DNA of 20,166 bases from Neptuniibacter sp. (GTDB lineage: Bacteria > Pseudomonadota > Gammaproteobacteria > Pseudomonadales > Balneatricaceae), in contig JASBRM010000269.1 of the NCBI GenBank assembly GCA_030149405.1, forward strand, positions 1 through 20,166. The letters run 5' to 3'. Under the pieces are notes generated by a model that saw nothing but the letters and a program-made list of their open reading frames with translations, was not told the DNA's origin and did no database searches. The position numbers and the translations under genes were made by a program. Shown here piece after piece: positions 1 to 6,712 of this stretch (positions within the stretch are counted from its first letter, which is position 1; each line of letters opens with the position of its first letter).

Positions 1-15
1 TTTGAGATATTAGAT

Positions 16-426
16 ATGCAGTTATCAATGCTTACTGAAAGGCTAGGGGTTTTGGGAGCTATCGTCTCGGCGATGGGGTGTGCATCGTGCTTCCCTGTAT
101 TGGGGGCTTTAGGTTCTGCATTAGGAATGGGGGTTCTAGCACAATTTGAAGGTGTTTTCATTAATACCCTGCTTCCGTTATTTGCGGTTATCGCTCTTAT
201 CGCTGGATTATTCTCATGGTGGTCACATAAACGACATCTGAGAGGAATTTTGGCTATTTTAGGGCCTGTTATGGTGCTTGCTACTCTGTATCTGTTTTGG
301 ACAGATGCTTGGAGTACTTACATGTTTTATATCGCCCTTACGCTCATGCTTTGTGTGTCCTTATGGGATTTAATTTCACCACCACGCCAAGTTTGCCAAA
401 CCATTCGAGAGCATAAGGGGTTGTAA
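16..426 (+). CDS. merC: MerC-type mercury transport protein
   Basis: A 136-residue inner-membrane protein of the MerC family, which moves Hg(II) into the cytoplasm for reduction. Four hydrophobic segments are visible (about residues 10-40, 46-67, 74-94 and 101-119). A cysteine pair sits in the first segment (Cys22-Ala-Ser-Cys25), with further cysteines at 112 and 127. This matches the known MerC pattern of one membrane pair and one C-terminal pair. Length fits the family (about 140). The stop overlaps the next ATG (TAATG), so the two genes are translationally coupled. Upstream genes of the operon, such as a merR or merA, would lie outside the window. Other broad MerC-like metal transporters cannot be excluded. 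Confidence 0.85.
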   Translation: MQLSMLTERLGVLGAIVSAMGCASCFPVLGALGSALGMGVLAQFEGVFINTLLPLFAVIALIAGLFSWWSHKRHLRGILAILGPVMVLATLYLFWTDAWSTYMFYIALTLMLCVSLWDLISPPRQVCQTIREHKGL

Positions 427-638
427 TGAATAACAAGATTATTTTGGAATCGACAATTACCTGTCCTGAATGCGGGCATGCAAAAATGGAATCAATGCCA
501 ACTGATGCGTGTCAATGGTTTTACAAATGTGAGGGGTGCGGGATCTTACTAAAACCACGTTCTGGTGATTGCTGTGTCTACTGCTCCTATGGCACAGTTC
601 CTTGCCCCCCAATACAGGAAAGAACAAGCTGTTGTTAA
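426..638 (+). CDS. GDCCVxC-motif small cysteine-rich protein
   Basis: A 70-residue cytosolic protein with eleven cysteines. They include an N-terminal CPEC (13-16), a C-x5-C-x2-C stretch (28-37), the signature Gly-Asp-Cys-Cys-Val-Tyr-Cys at about 47-53, a following Pro-Cys-Pro-Pro, and a C-terminal Cys-Cys. It matches the small family known as GDCCVxC domain-containing (seleno)proteins, often found in mercury-resistance clusters; some relatives carry selenocysteine in the motif. Here all motif positions are ordinary cysteines and no in-frame TGA is used. The start ATG overlaps the merC stop, implying co-expression. Metal or mercury binding is inferred from cysteine content and context; the biochemical role is not established to my knowledge. 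Confidence 0.8.
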   Translation: MNNKIILESTITCPECGHAKMESMPTDACQWFYKCEGCGILLKPRSGDCCVYCSYGTVPCPPIQERTSCC

Positions 639-686
639 TCCAGTAATGCTTCTCAGTCCAATACCGCATAAGTTATCAACTTACTT

Positions 687-719
687 CCGACTTAGAGTGC
701 GGTCTAGGAGTGCTATCAT
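687..719 (+). promoter_or_regulatory. candidate MerR-type promoter before the metallochaperone gene
   Basis: A good extended -10 (TG-C-TATCAT, 711-719) is preceded by an imperfect dyad, ACTTAGAG (690-697) and CTAGGAGT (704-711), with a weak CCGACT at 687-692 in the -35 area. The over-long spacer with an internal dyad is what MerR-family metal regulators use, but only 5 of 8 half-site positions are symmetric. It may give the downstream gene its own metal-responsive transcription. Confidence 0.3.
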
Positions 720-752
720 CCTCATATCGTTTATCCAATGGGTCAATTAGCT

Positions 753-1175
753 ATGTCGAGTTGTTGCGGTAATGCACAGAAAACAAGAACACAAGGGAAT
801 AGGCATGCATGCCCAGTAAACGGGAAAGAATATGTAGAGGTACGTGTTTCGACAATCATTCACCATATTGTTGAACCTTGGAACTGGGATGATGATGGGG
901 AAGCTTTTTATTTTTGCGATGATCCTGAATGCAGGGTTGTCTATTTCTCGGCATCAAACAAAGTTATAACTCAAGATCAATTGCGAACCCCGATAGGCCA
1001 GAAAAATAGTTCCGAGATGGCTACTTTGTGCTATTGCTTTGGCGTTTCTCGTGGAGACTATATAAAAGATCAGAGGGTCAAAGCTTATGTCTTAGATCAA
1101 ACAACAAAACAGACTTGTGCTTGTGATGCAAGAAACCCATCAGGCCGTTGTTGTCTGAAAGATTTTCCTTCATGA
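753..1175 (+). CDS. CopZ-like iron-sulfur metallochaperone
   Basis: About 140 residues from the ATG at 753; an in-frame ATG at 738 is possible, but family members begin with a Met-Ser-x-Cys-Cys type N-terminus, which favours 753. Cysteine clusters run along the protein: CC near the N-terminus, a HACP motif, YFCDDPEC, LCYCFGV, and CACDARNPSGRCC near the C-terminus. This is the pattern of the CopZ N-terminal zinc/[2Fe-2S] domain family described from Archaeoglobus, annotated in bacteria as putative iron-sulfur metallochaperones and often found beside mer genes. It probably handles a thiophilic metal in the cytoplasm. The gene is convergent with tniQ, and the IS now sits between them. Confidence 0.75.
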   Translation: MSSCCGNAQKTRTQGNRHACPVNGKEYVEVRVSTIIHHIVEPWNWDDDGEAFYFCDDPECRVVYFSASNKVITQDQLRTPIGQKNSSEMATLCYCFGVSRGDYIKDQRVKAYVLDQTTKQTCACDARNPSGRCCLKDFPS

Positions 1176-1199
1176 AAGGCGTGCAACCCAGTGAAGTTA

Positions 1200-1208
1200 A
1201 TGTCCGCT
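1200..1208. repeat. left arm of the IS target hairpin
   Basis: ATGTCCGCT here is the exact reverse complement of AGCGGACAT at 2580-2588 on the other side of the IS. It lies outside the predicted element. With the IS removed at the shared GT, the two arms would form a 9-bp stem around a 10-nt loop. Confidence 0.7.
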
Positions 1209-1213
1209 TTGTA

Positions 1214-1226
1214 TATGGACTCCTCC
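1214..1226 (+). repeat. IS sub-terminal inverted repeat, transposase 3' side
   Basis: TATGGACTCCTCC, a perfect 13-bp inverted match to 2555-2567. It lies two bases inside the GT core at 1211-1212. Confidence 0.85.
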
Positions 1227-1261
1227 TGTTGAGCAAGGAAACTCAGTTTCGGATATAAGAC

Positions 1262-1380
1262 GCGTACGTATATTCGGCTTTTTGGTGGAGACGCTATCTC
1301 CCAGCCCACTATGTATGCGCACCCTGATCCCTCTACGTGTCGTTGACCTCATGGGCCACAAAGCGGAACAGGTTTAATCA
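1262..1380 (-). ncRNA. predicted bridge/seeker RNA of the IS
   Basis: The RNA would be read leftward, after the transposase stop. In RNA order it carries: (1) TCCGCTTTGTG (complement of 1357-1367), identical to the left target flank through the core; (2) AACGACAC (complement of 1337-1344), complementary to the right target flank GTGTCGTT; (3) CATACATAGT (complement of 1308-1317), 9 of 10 identical to one side of the joined IS ends, CATACATTGT; (4) ATATAC (complement of 1268-1273), complementary to the other side, GTATAT. Each guide includes the GT core. A CCTG/CAGG stem (1369-1372 with 1323-1326) can close the target loop, and a GGAGA/TCTCC hairpin (1287-1301) separates the donor guides. Guide order is as in the described IS621 bridge RNA when target and donor are read on the + strand. 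The RNA ends are not determinable by eye. Confidence 0.6.
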
Positions 1381-1441
1381 GGGCGGATATCTCTATCTGA
1401 TCCTGGCTTGCTTGCTGAACTCTTACAATTTTGTTTGTTTT

Positions 1442-1462
1442 GCTGCCTGAATTTCAGGCAGC
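1442..1462 (-). other. hairpin overlapping the transposase stop codon
   Basis: A perfect 9-bp inverted repeat with a 3-nt loop (GCTGCCTGA and TCAGGCAGC) contains the transposase TGA at 1454-1456. On the - strand it is followed by an A-rich run, not a U-tract, so it does not look like an intrinsic terminator. It sits just where the guide RNA should begin and may mark its processed 5' end or separate translation from the RNA. Confidence 0.5.
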
Positions 1463-2497
1463 TAATGCTCTGGTAACTTTAGCTCTATCGTATTCATCTC
1501 CTGTTGTAAGCAGTGCCCAAACAGTACGGACGTTTTTGTTCGCTAAGGCGACCGCTGCTTTCCCGTAGCCTGCCCGCTGAATGAGTGCCCAGAGCCATTT
1601 CTGCTTTTGGGTTTGAGGCTCTTTCAAGCGGTGAACATAAGCTCTTGCCCCCTGTATCAGAACAGATCGCAAACGGTGATTAGCAATATGCCGACTGATG
1701 CCTATCAGGTTGGTCTTACCGCCACTACTGTATTGTTTGGGCGTCAGGCCAATATACGCCGAGAACTCACGACCATTCTTAAATGCCTTGCCCGTGCCCA
1801 ATGTGGCAAATAACAGCACAGCACTGATAGGGCCGACACCTTCAATCTCCAGCAAACGGGAACAGGCCTCATTCTGTTTAACCAGCTGTTTGATTTGCTC
1901 ATTCAGATAATCGATATCTTCTTTGAGTTGGAGGTAGCGCTGATACATACGGTGCAAGGTAGGGCGAAACATATGTGGAATACCGTTTTCAGCATCTTCT
2001 AAAATCAGAGGGATATGATGCTGTAACGCCGCCCAGCCTTTGGGAATCACCTGGCCAAATTCCATCAGCAGACCGCGAATATGATTAGAGAGTGCCGTTC
2101 TGTTTTGTACCAGCAGTTCTCGGGATCGTTGCACGGATTGAAGGCCCTGTTGTTCAATACTCTTTAATGGAGCTTCTTTGATGTTGGGCCGCTTTGCTGC
2201 TTCGGCGACGGCTAGGGCATCATTTTTGTCAGTCTTATGCCCTTGTCGAAAAGGAGCAACTGCAATCGCTGGAATGATCCTGACCTGGTGACCATGCTCT
2301 TGGGCATACCGTGCCCAATGGTGGGCGCTCGAGCAGGCTTCAAAAGCGAATAAAGCTGGCTTCTGTTTAATCAGAAACTCAGCAAATTTGGTTCGAGAAA
2401 GTTCTTTGTTCTGCAGCTCTTTTCCTGAAGGTGAAACAACGGCAACCTGAATCACTGTCTTTGCCAGATCTACACCGATAGTATTTACTGTAGCCAT
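1454..2497 (-). CDS. IS110-family (IS1111-like) transposase
   Basis: A 347-residue RNA-guided DNA recombinase. The N-terminal RuvC-like domain carries the DEDD set: Asp10 in GVDLAK, Glu53 in FEACSS, Asp90 and Asp93 in KTDKND. The C-terminal transposase_20 (IS116/IS110/IS902) domain starts near residue 213 (LEIEGVGPISA), with a Ser-Ser-Gly-Gly-Lys at 257-261 where family members carry the nucleophilic serine. A coiled, charged linker lies at about 180-210. Length is normal for the family and no frameshift is seen. The ATG at 2497 has a good ribosome site (AGAGGA, 7-8 bases upstream). The family moves through a circular intermediate whose joined ends create a promoter; such a junction promoter can be assembled here. 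Confidence 0.95.
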   Translation of the reverse strand: MATVNTIGVDLAKTVIQVAVVSPSGKELQNKELSRTKFAEFLIKQKPALFAFEACSSAHHWARYAQEHGHQVRIIPAIAVAPFRQGHKTDKNDALAVAEAAKRPNIKEAPLKSIEQQGLQSVQRSRELLVQNRTALSNHIRGLLMEFGQVIPKGWAALQHHIPLILEDAENGIPHMFRPTLHRMYQRYLQLKEDIDYLNEQIKQLVKQNEACSRLLEIEGVGPISAVLLFATLGTGKAFKNGREFSAYIGLTPKQYSSGGKTNLIGISRHIANHRLRSVLIQGARAYVHRLKEPQTQKQKWLWALIQRAGYGKAAVALANKNVRTVWALLTTGDEYDRAKVTRALAA

Positions 2498-2554
2498 GTG
2501 TGGATTCCTCTTTTAGCGTTTTGGTCGACACTAAGCCTAGCGTCTCGCTGGGAG

Positions 2555-2567
2555 GGAGGAGTCCATA
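2555..2567 (-). repeat. IS sub-terminal inverted repeat, transposase 5' side
   Basis: GGAGGAGTCCATA, the exact reverse complement of 1214-1226. It lies four bases inside the GT core at 2572-2573, giving the asymmetric spacing typical of IS1111 relatives. Confidence 0.85.
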
Positions 2568-2579
2568 CATTGTGTCGTT

Positions 2580-2588
2580 AGCGGACAT
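2580..2588. repeat. right arm of the IS target hairpin
   Basis: AGCGGACAT pairs with ATGTCCGCT at 1200-1208 across the IS. The stretch from here to the tniQ stop at 2752 has no gene and no clear terminator that I can see. Confidence 0.7.
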
Positions 2589-2751
2589 GTACTGTCAGAT
2601 CAGATCCAGAGTTTTACTGATTATCCATTCTAATCGTTACCATAATAATTGATCAGCGTAACCCAAACATATTTGGCATGCTTGGCTACGTTTGATGTTA
2701 TTTTTCGTGGCAGACAGGGAGCTCATCGTGATCTCTGCTCCTCCCTTATTA

Positions 2752-3762
2752 TCAGAGCTGAGATTGCCCCAAATTGAGAGATTCCATTGCGCGTACCTGT
2801 ATTTCTATCTCATTTCGTAGGTAGTTGTGTAGTTTTTGAGGGGCATCTGGTCTTAACTTCAAATAATTCTCTGGAGTTTTATACACTGCGCTGAGAAGTG
2901 CTAAGCGGCTATATACACTACTACAGTGAATCTTACTTACGTCGAATGGTGTGGAATCATTTGAGTATGGAATGTTGTTGAGCCAAAGGCAGCTTTGAAA
3001 AATATGTTCAAAATCTTCATTAGTTAAACGAAGAGTAACAGCACCATCAGGGAAGGACGATATTGTATTACCAAGGACACTCAGAATAGTGGCTGTTAGG
3101 CTCTGTAGCTCAGAATCAAAATCGATCCATGGGAGATTTCCATCATAGGCAGCTTTCACCCAAAGAGGGATGTAACGCTCAAATTCAAATGTTGGTTCTT
3201 TGCAATAGGATGACAGATCGATTTGGTCTGAGAACTTTTCAGTAGGTAAGACCAGATTTCCATATGTTTCGAGCTCGCTATTATCTCGCACTATGCCGGT
3301 TGGTATATGATGTATAGGGCAGGTATTTACAAAGGACAAGTTAATGCTTCTATGCGGATACCCATAACCAATTGTGTTAATCTCGTTTTCTAGGCATTGT
3401 GGGCAATAATGATTACCCCTTACATAACGACGGTATGATAACTGCCTCATTAACCATCCGATCCCAAAACCGTCGAAATAACGTTGCCACATCGCATATT
3501 CTTTCCGTGAAGAGAATGGCAACATAAATGCAAAGGAACTAAATTGTGAAAATAGTTCTTTAAAAGTTGAAAAGCTCTGCCCTAAAGGAGAATGCAACAT
3601 ATTCTCAAAATAGTAGAAGTAATCGCCAGAGAGCTTAGGATTCCCCTGAAAAATCTCTTCCGTTGCCAGATCCCATTTGTTGCGAGCGTTAAAAAGATGA
3701 CTTGCAGCGATGTAGCTTTCTAGCGTTTGGTCGGGTTGTATTGCCGGTATTAAATTGATCAT
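2752..3762 (-). CDS. tniQ: short TniQ-family transposition targeting protein
   Basis: A 336-residue TniQ-family protein. The N-terminal part has the family's aromatic-rich TniQ fold (about 1-115, with LESYIAASHLFN near the start). A zinc site follows: Cys120-x2-Cys123 (HYCPQC) and Cys148-x2-His151 (TCPIHH). It lacks the long C-terminal DNA-binding region of its neighbour and is close to the size of TniQ in CRISPR-associated transposons. TniQ proteins connect target recognition to the TnsC ATPase in Tn7-like and Tn5053-like transposition. It lies 102 bases downstream of the tnsD-like gene on the same strand. No strong ribosome site is visible before the ATG. It could be a partner of TnsD or a second targeting factor. 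Confidence 0.75.
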   Translation of the reverse strand: MINLIPAIQPDQTLESYIAASHLFNARNKWDLATEEIFQGNPKLSGDYFYYFENMLHSPLGQSFSTFKELFSQFSSFAFMLPFSSRKEYAMWQRYFDGFGIGWLMRQLSYRRYVRGNHYCPQCLENEINTIGYGYPHRSINLSFVNTCPIHHIPTGIVRDNSELETYGNLVLPTEKFSDQIDLSSYCKEPTFEFERYIPLWVKAAYDGNLPWIDFDSELQSLTATILSVLGNTISSFPDGAVTLRLTNEDFEHIFQSCLWLNNIPYSNDSTPFDVSKIHCSSVYSRLALLSAVYKTPENYLKLRPDAPQKLHNYLRNEIEIQVRAMESLNLGQSQL

Positions 3763-3864
3763 TTGAGTTGGAACTGAATGCAGATTATAAGAGGTATATT
3801 TCAGCAGAAAACAACGGGTAATACATACTTTTTCTCTTCACAAGAAGCCGTACTTTAAGAGGCG

Positions 3865-5397
3865 TTATCTATGAAGATAGGGCTTCCAGAGGCTAGGCAG
3901 ATTGTCTTGAAGCCAGTCTTTATCGTGGCGGTATAACCATTGATAGCCGTTGCCAGGCTTTTTTCGCAGAGCCTTTACAGGTAGACCAGGATTATCTGCC
4001 ACAGTTTTAAGGAATTTTTTACGGTACTCTTTACGTTGTATTTCAAAGCGCGCGGTTTTCCATTTATCCAACAAAGTCGCGTCTGCGGCCAATAATCGAT
4101 TTAGAGATACAAGTGATATTCCTGTCGAACTGACTATATCCTTCTTCATAAGACCTTTGAGCACTTTGGCCTTCACCTTTTTTAATAGATCAGGTTTTAA
4201 CGTTTTCGCCCTTGATTTGAAGTCTATGTCATTTGCCCGAGCCCATTGAGTACCAGTCGTTGTGCAAATTCCCACTTCTCGAGATGCATCTGATATTGTC
4301 AGATTTTTTTCTTTAATAAGCTGAATGAATTGCTCAAGTATAGGGCTAACGTCAGGTGAAATAGACTCTATTTTTGGCTCAGTTTTTGGTACATGTGAGA
4401 GCTGTAAATGTGTGTATTTTTCCACAAACACTGACCAAGACTCGAAGAGCAAGTCAATAATAAGCAAGTGCTTGAAGGGGTGTGCAGGTTTAGAGTGTTC
4501 TCTTGTGATGGCTGTTACGAATCCCCCCGTGGAGGCATCTAAGGATAAAAATAGGCGATCAAACGGAGAGATGTTTCGTAGAGAGTTAAACCTCTCATTA
4601 ACCAGAGTGTGGAGTTTCGTAACCCTCAAATTCCCTCCATTAGTTAATAAGTTGGCTTTATCCAGTTCAAGTCTATAAATTCTTGATAAAGTGTCAGTAA
4701 GATAAGAGCCTGGTTTTGACTGTGCAGCAGCCGATGAATGATCGGCTAATCTCTTAAGAATTTGTATTTGTTCTTTCGTATATTCGATTGTATCCATAGG
4801 GAAATCAGGGTCGCCGGGAGTTAACCATCGACGAAGGTGGACCGGAGTACTTTGAGGTTTCACGACTTGTAGAGGCTGCATATGCTTATTGCAGATAAAT
4901 GATGATGGGTACTGATGTGATATCCTCCAATAAGCCCCCCCTTTCTCTTTAATATCTTCTTTCATGCAGGCATCACAAAATTTCAGCGGATGACTACCGC
5001 CGATTCGGCTTGCAGGTATTCCCAGTTTGTATTTAAGTTGAGGGTAACTACCTACGCACACACGATTAAGAATGTCTTCTGATAAGCTACTGCTTGTGAA
5101 CGAGAGATAATATCCAAGTAGGGATCGATTAAGTGCGATTTCTCTTGTGGTCCCAAGGGCGTTTTGTGTTGTTTGATTGAGGTGCTTAAGGTGGGCAGGA
5201 AAATCATGTAATAAAGCAGCGGACGAATGTCCAAAAAGTTGTTTGCTTGTTAACCGGACATCAGAGTTTGTATTCCATAGATGAACACGACTTGCCCAAC
5301 TGTAAAGAGTCTCGTCAGCATATGGTGCTGGGATATTTGGTAGAACGAACGGAAGCTCATCAGGCCTCATATTTTTAGCCCGTATTAGTTTTCTCAA
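3865..5397 (-). CDS. tnsD: TnsD-like target-site selection protein (TniQ family)
   Basis: 510 residues from a TTG at 5397, or 501 from the ATG at 5370; neither has a convincing ribosome site, so the start is open. The N-terminal TniQ domain (about 15-170) includes LYSWASRVHLWN and a zinc site, Cys141-x2-Cys144 and Cys169-x2-His172. The C-terminal half (about 340-510) resembles the TnsD DNA-binding region, with repeated helix-turn-helix-like segments and the ending motif QWLYRHDKDWL. TnsD binds a fixed chromosomal attachment gene and directs insertion just beyond it. The gene lies between the presumed transposon end and tniQ, reading away from folE2. Base composition is lower in G+C than the backbone genes. 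Confidence 0.85.
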   Translation of the reverse strand: MRKLIRAKNMRPDELPFVLPNIPAPYADETLYSWASRVHLWNTNSDVRLTSKQLFGHSSAALLHDFPAHLKHLNQTTQNALGTTREIALNRSLLGYYLSFTSSSLSEDILNRVCVGSYPQLKYKLGIPASRIGGSHPLKFCDACMKEDIKEKGGAYWRISHQYPSSFICNKHMQPLQVVKPQSTPVHLRRWLTPGDPDFPMDTIEYTKEQIQILKRLADHSSAAAQSKPGSYLTDTLSRIYRLELDKANLLTNGGNLRVTKLHTLVNERFNSLRNISPFDRLFLSLDASTGGFVTAITREHSKPAHPFKHLLIIDLLFESWSVFVEKYTHLQLSHVPKTEPKIESISPDVSPILEQFIQLIKEKNLTISDASREVGICTTTGTQWARANDIDFKSRAKTLKPDLLKKVKAKVLKGLMKKDIVSSTGISLVSLNRLLAADATLLDKWKTARFEIQRKEYRKKFLKTVADNPGLPVKALRKKPGNGYQWLYRHDKDWLQDNLPSLWKPYLHR

Positions 5398-5588
5398 TGT
5401 TTATCATCTTCGCTTTACCAAAGGCGCAATTTGAAACTCTAATAAAGCTAGATTTACAGAGCGTTTATCCAATCTAAATGCGGTGCCACCGTCAAACCTG
5501 CTAGTTAGTAGCATAGCAATAATTGGAGGCATATTTGATGATGTTTAAGGCTTAGTAATTGCGATTATCAAACGATGCGGTACCATTT

Positions 5589-5732
5589 TACGACTTAATT
5601 GTATAAATGCTGATAACTGTTTAAGTGAATGAGCTTAATTCTACGACTTTTTCATTTCGGTATAAGGAAACCCGGGCTTGTTAAGCCCAGTTTATTCAGT
5701 ACGTTAAAGTACGACTTTTTTGTAACGGAATA
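5589..5732. mobile_element. candidate right end of a Tn7-like transposon
   Basis: Three copies of TACGACTT occur in the same orientation at 5589-5596, 5642-5649 and 5710-5717. Read inward (- strand) the first and third are ACAATTAAGTCGTA and ACAAAAAAGTCGTA. They resemble TnsB-binding sites of Tn7R as I recall them (ACAATAAAGTCTTA). The outer two repeats share a longer pattern extending to TTAT-x-CCG. By analogy with Tn7, where nine bases precede the first site, the tip would fall near 5732, directly against the folE2 terminator. The trinucleotide there reads TAT inward instead of the usual TGT, so the tip is either atypical, mutated, or a few bases away. An inverted repeat (GGGCTT-GTT-AAGCCC, 5674-5688) lies between the outer sites. 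Confidence 0.55.
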
Positions 5733-5763
5733 AAAAAAGGCTGCCAACCGGCAGCCTTTTTTA
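5732..5763 (-). terminator. folE2 terminator
   Basis: GGCTGCC (5739-5745) pairs with GGCAGCC (5750-5756) around a 4-nt loop, flanked by an A-run and a T-run, so it can act in both directions. It follows the folE2 stop by about 20 bases and separates the gene from the transposon end. Confidence 0.85.
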
Positions 5764-5776
5764 TTTGGATCACAAA

Positions 5777-6712
5777 TTAGCTGTAATCAGCTGGACTGTA
5801 TCCACCTTCAATACCTTTAGAGGCCAATGCTACGGCATCGTGGGCATGCAGGCTCTCGAAGTGTTCTACCTTCAGCCAGAAGTCTGTGTATTGTTCTTGT
5901 GACTGCAGTGCCTGTTTAACGCGGCGGGCAGCATCTTCACAGAACATCAGGTTATGACCATTCAGGCGAGCAAATTCTTGTTCGTCAGCACGTTTAACCG
6001 CAGTCTGAACAGGAGTCTTAAGTGCATTTTCTACCAGATCAATCAGATCGGTCAGCGGGAATGCACCCATATTTTTATCCAGCTTCACCCAAGCAGTGGC
6101 CTGACTACGCTGACTGTGAGGTGTTGCAAAAGAGCCTTTCTCTGATTTAAGCCAGTTTTCTACGGCTTCAACACTCAGGCCTTCTTTGCCAGCAAAGTCG
6201 TCAGTAAATGCTTGGGCAAGGAGCTGACGTGATAGTGCTGCTGAGCATGGGCAGGTTGAAGAATACGGAACGCGAGTTGCCAGTTCTAGAATAACATCAC
6301 CATCTTTCAGTGTTGCGCGTAGAGTTGTGGAATAGCTTTTCCAGCCACTGTTATCACTTTTCAGGGCATCACGTTTGATCAGGAAATCAAAGTCAAAATT
6401 CAGGAAAACCTGAGTCGAGATGTCATGATGGCTATCCAGCAAGTGGGATAGGAAATCAGTCAGAGCAGGAACATTCAGCGTCTGGTTTTCAAAGAAATTG
6501 CTTAATGCCAAGTAGAGGCGAGACATGTGAATGCCTTTAACCTTAGGGTTAACCAGATTCACATAGGTATTCACCCGGGCTTCAATAGCGCGGACACCCA
6601 GTGAATTGTCTTCAAATGAGAGCGGTACGGTAATTCCGTTCATGCCTACCCAGTCTAGAGAACCGTGTATCTCAGGGTTTTGATGACTGGTGACGTCAGG
6701 CAAAGTGGTCAT
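5777..6712 (-). CDS. folE2: GTP cyclohydrolase FolE2 (type IB)
   Basis: 311 residues. It catalyses GTP to 7,8-dihydroneopterin triphosphate, the first step of folate and queuosine-precursor synthesis, in the cytosol. FolE2 is the metal-flexible form that replaces zinc-dependent FolE. Visible family signatures are NPKVKGIHMSRLY (about 55-67), the active-site region PYSSTCPCS with Cys154 and Cys156, a PHSQRS histidine region near 195-200, and a FCEDAARR motif near 260. Length is normal. The ATG at 6712 has GGAAG upstream at a reasonable distance. FolE2 is often zinc-repressed by Zur; I do not see a clear Zur palindrome in 6713-7115. The 3' end faces the Tn7-like end, making this the likely attachment gene. 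Confidence 0.95.
   Translation of the reverse strand: MTTLPDVTSHQNPEIHGSLDWVGMNGITVPLSFEDNSLGVRAIEARVNTYVNLVNPKVKGIHMSRLYLALSNFFENQTLNVPALTDFLSHLLDSHHDISTQVFLNFDFDFLIKRDALKSDNSGWKSYSTTLRATLKDGDVILELATRVPYSSTCPCSAALSRQLLAQAFTDDFAGKEGLSVEAVENWLKSEKGSFATPHSQRSQATAWVKLDKNMGAFPLTDLIDLVENALKTPVQTAVKRADEQEFARLNGHNLMFCEDAARRVKQALQSQEQYTDFWLKVEHFESLHAHDAVALASKGIEGGYSPADYS

Larger units (their letters stand above)
1211..2573 (-). mobile_element. IS110-family element, IS1111-like subgroup
   Basis: A single transposase gene is flanked by sub-terminal inverted repeats of 13 bp: TATGGACTCCTCC at 1214-1226 and its exact complement at 2555-2567. Sub-terminal rather than terminal repeats, a DEDD transposase, and a long non-coding segment after the gene (1211-1453) but a short one before it (2498-2573) are IS1111-subgroup traits. 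Both ends carry the same TTGT (1209-1212 and 2570-2573), so the exact crossover within those four bases is ambiguous; taking GT as core gives a unit of 1361 bp. No direct target duplication is needed. The element lies in the loop of an inverted repeat between two convergent genes and looks intact. Confidence 0.85.

Noticed and set aside
457..750. Short frames overlapping the GDCCVxC gene on both strands
   Set aside because: They overlap a clear family member and show no domain or ribosome site.
1200..2588. ATGTCCGCT/AGCGGACAT as terminal inverted repeats of the IS itself
   Set aside because: The shared TTGT and the guide matches place the crossover inside these arms, and the guide RNA copies one arm as target sequence, so they belong to the target site.
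1200..2588. The rebuilt hairpin as an integron attC site
   Set aside because: It lacks the RYYYAAC and GTTRRRY core sites at its ends, and no integrase or gene cassette is nearby.
2589..2751. GGGAGC/GCTCC inverted repeat (about 2717-2747) as a tniQ terminator
   Set aside because: The stem is short, the loop long, and no U-tract follows.
2752..5776. A CRISPR-associated transposon
   Set aside because: No cas gene, repeat array or atypical spacer was seen in the window; only the TniQ/TnsD pair is present.
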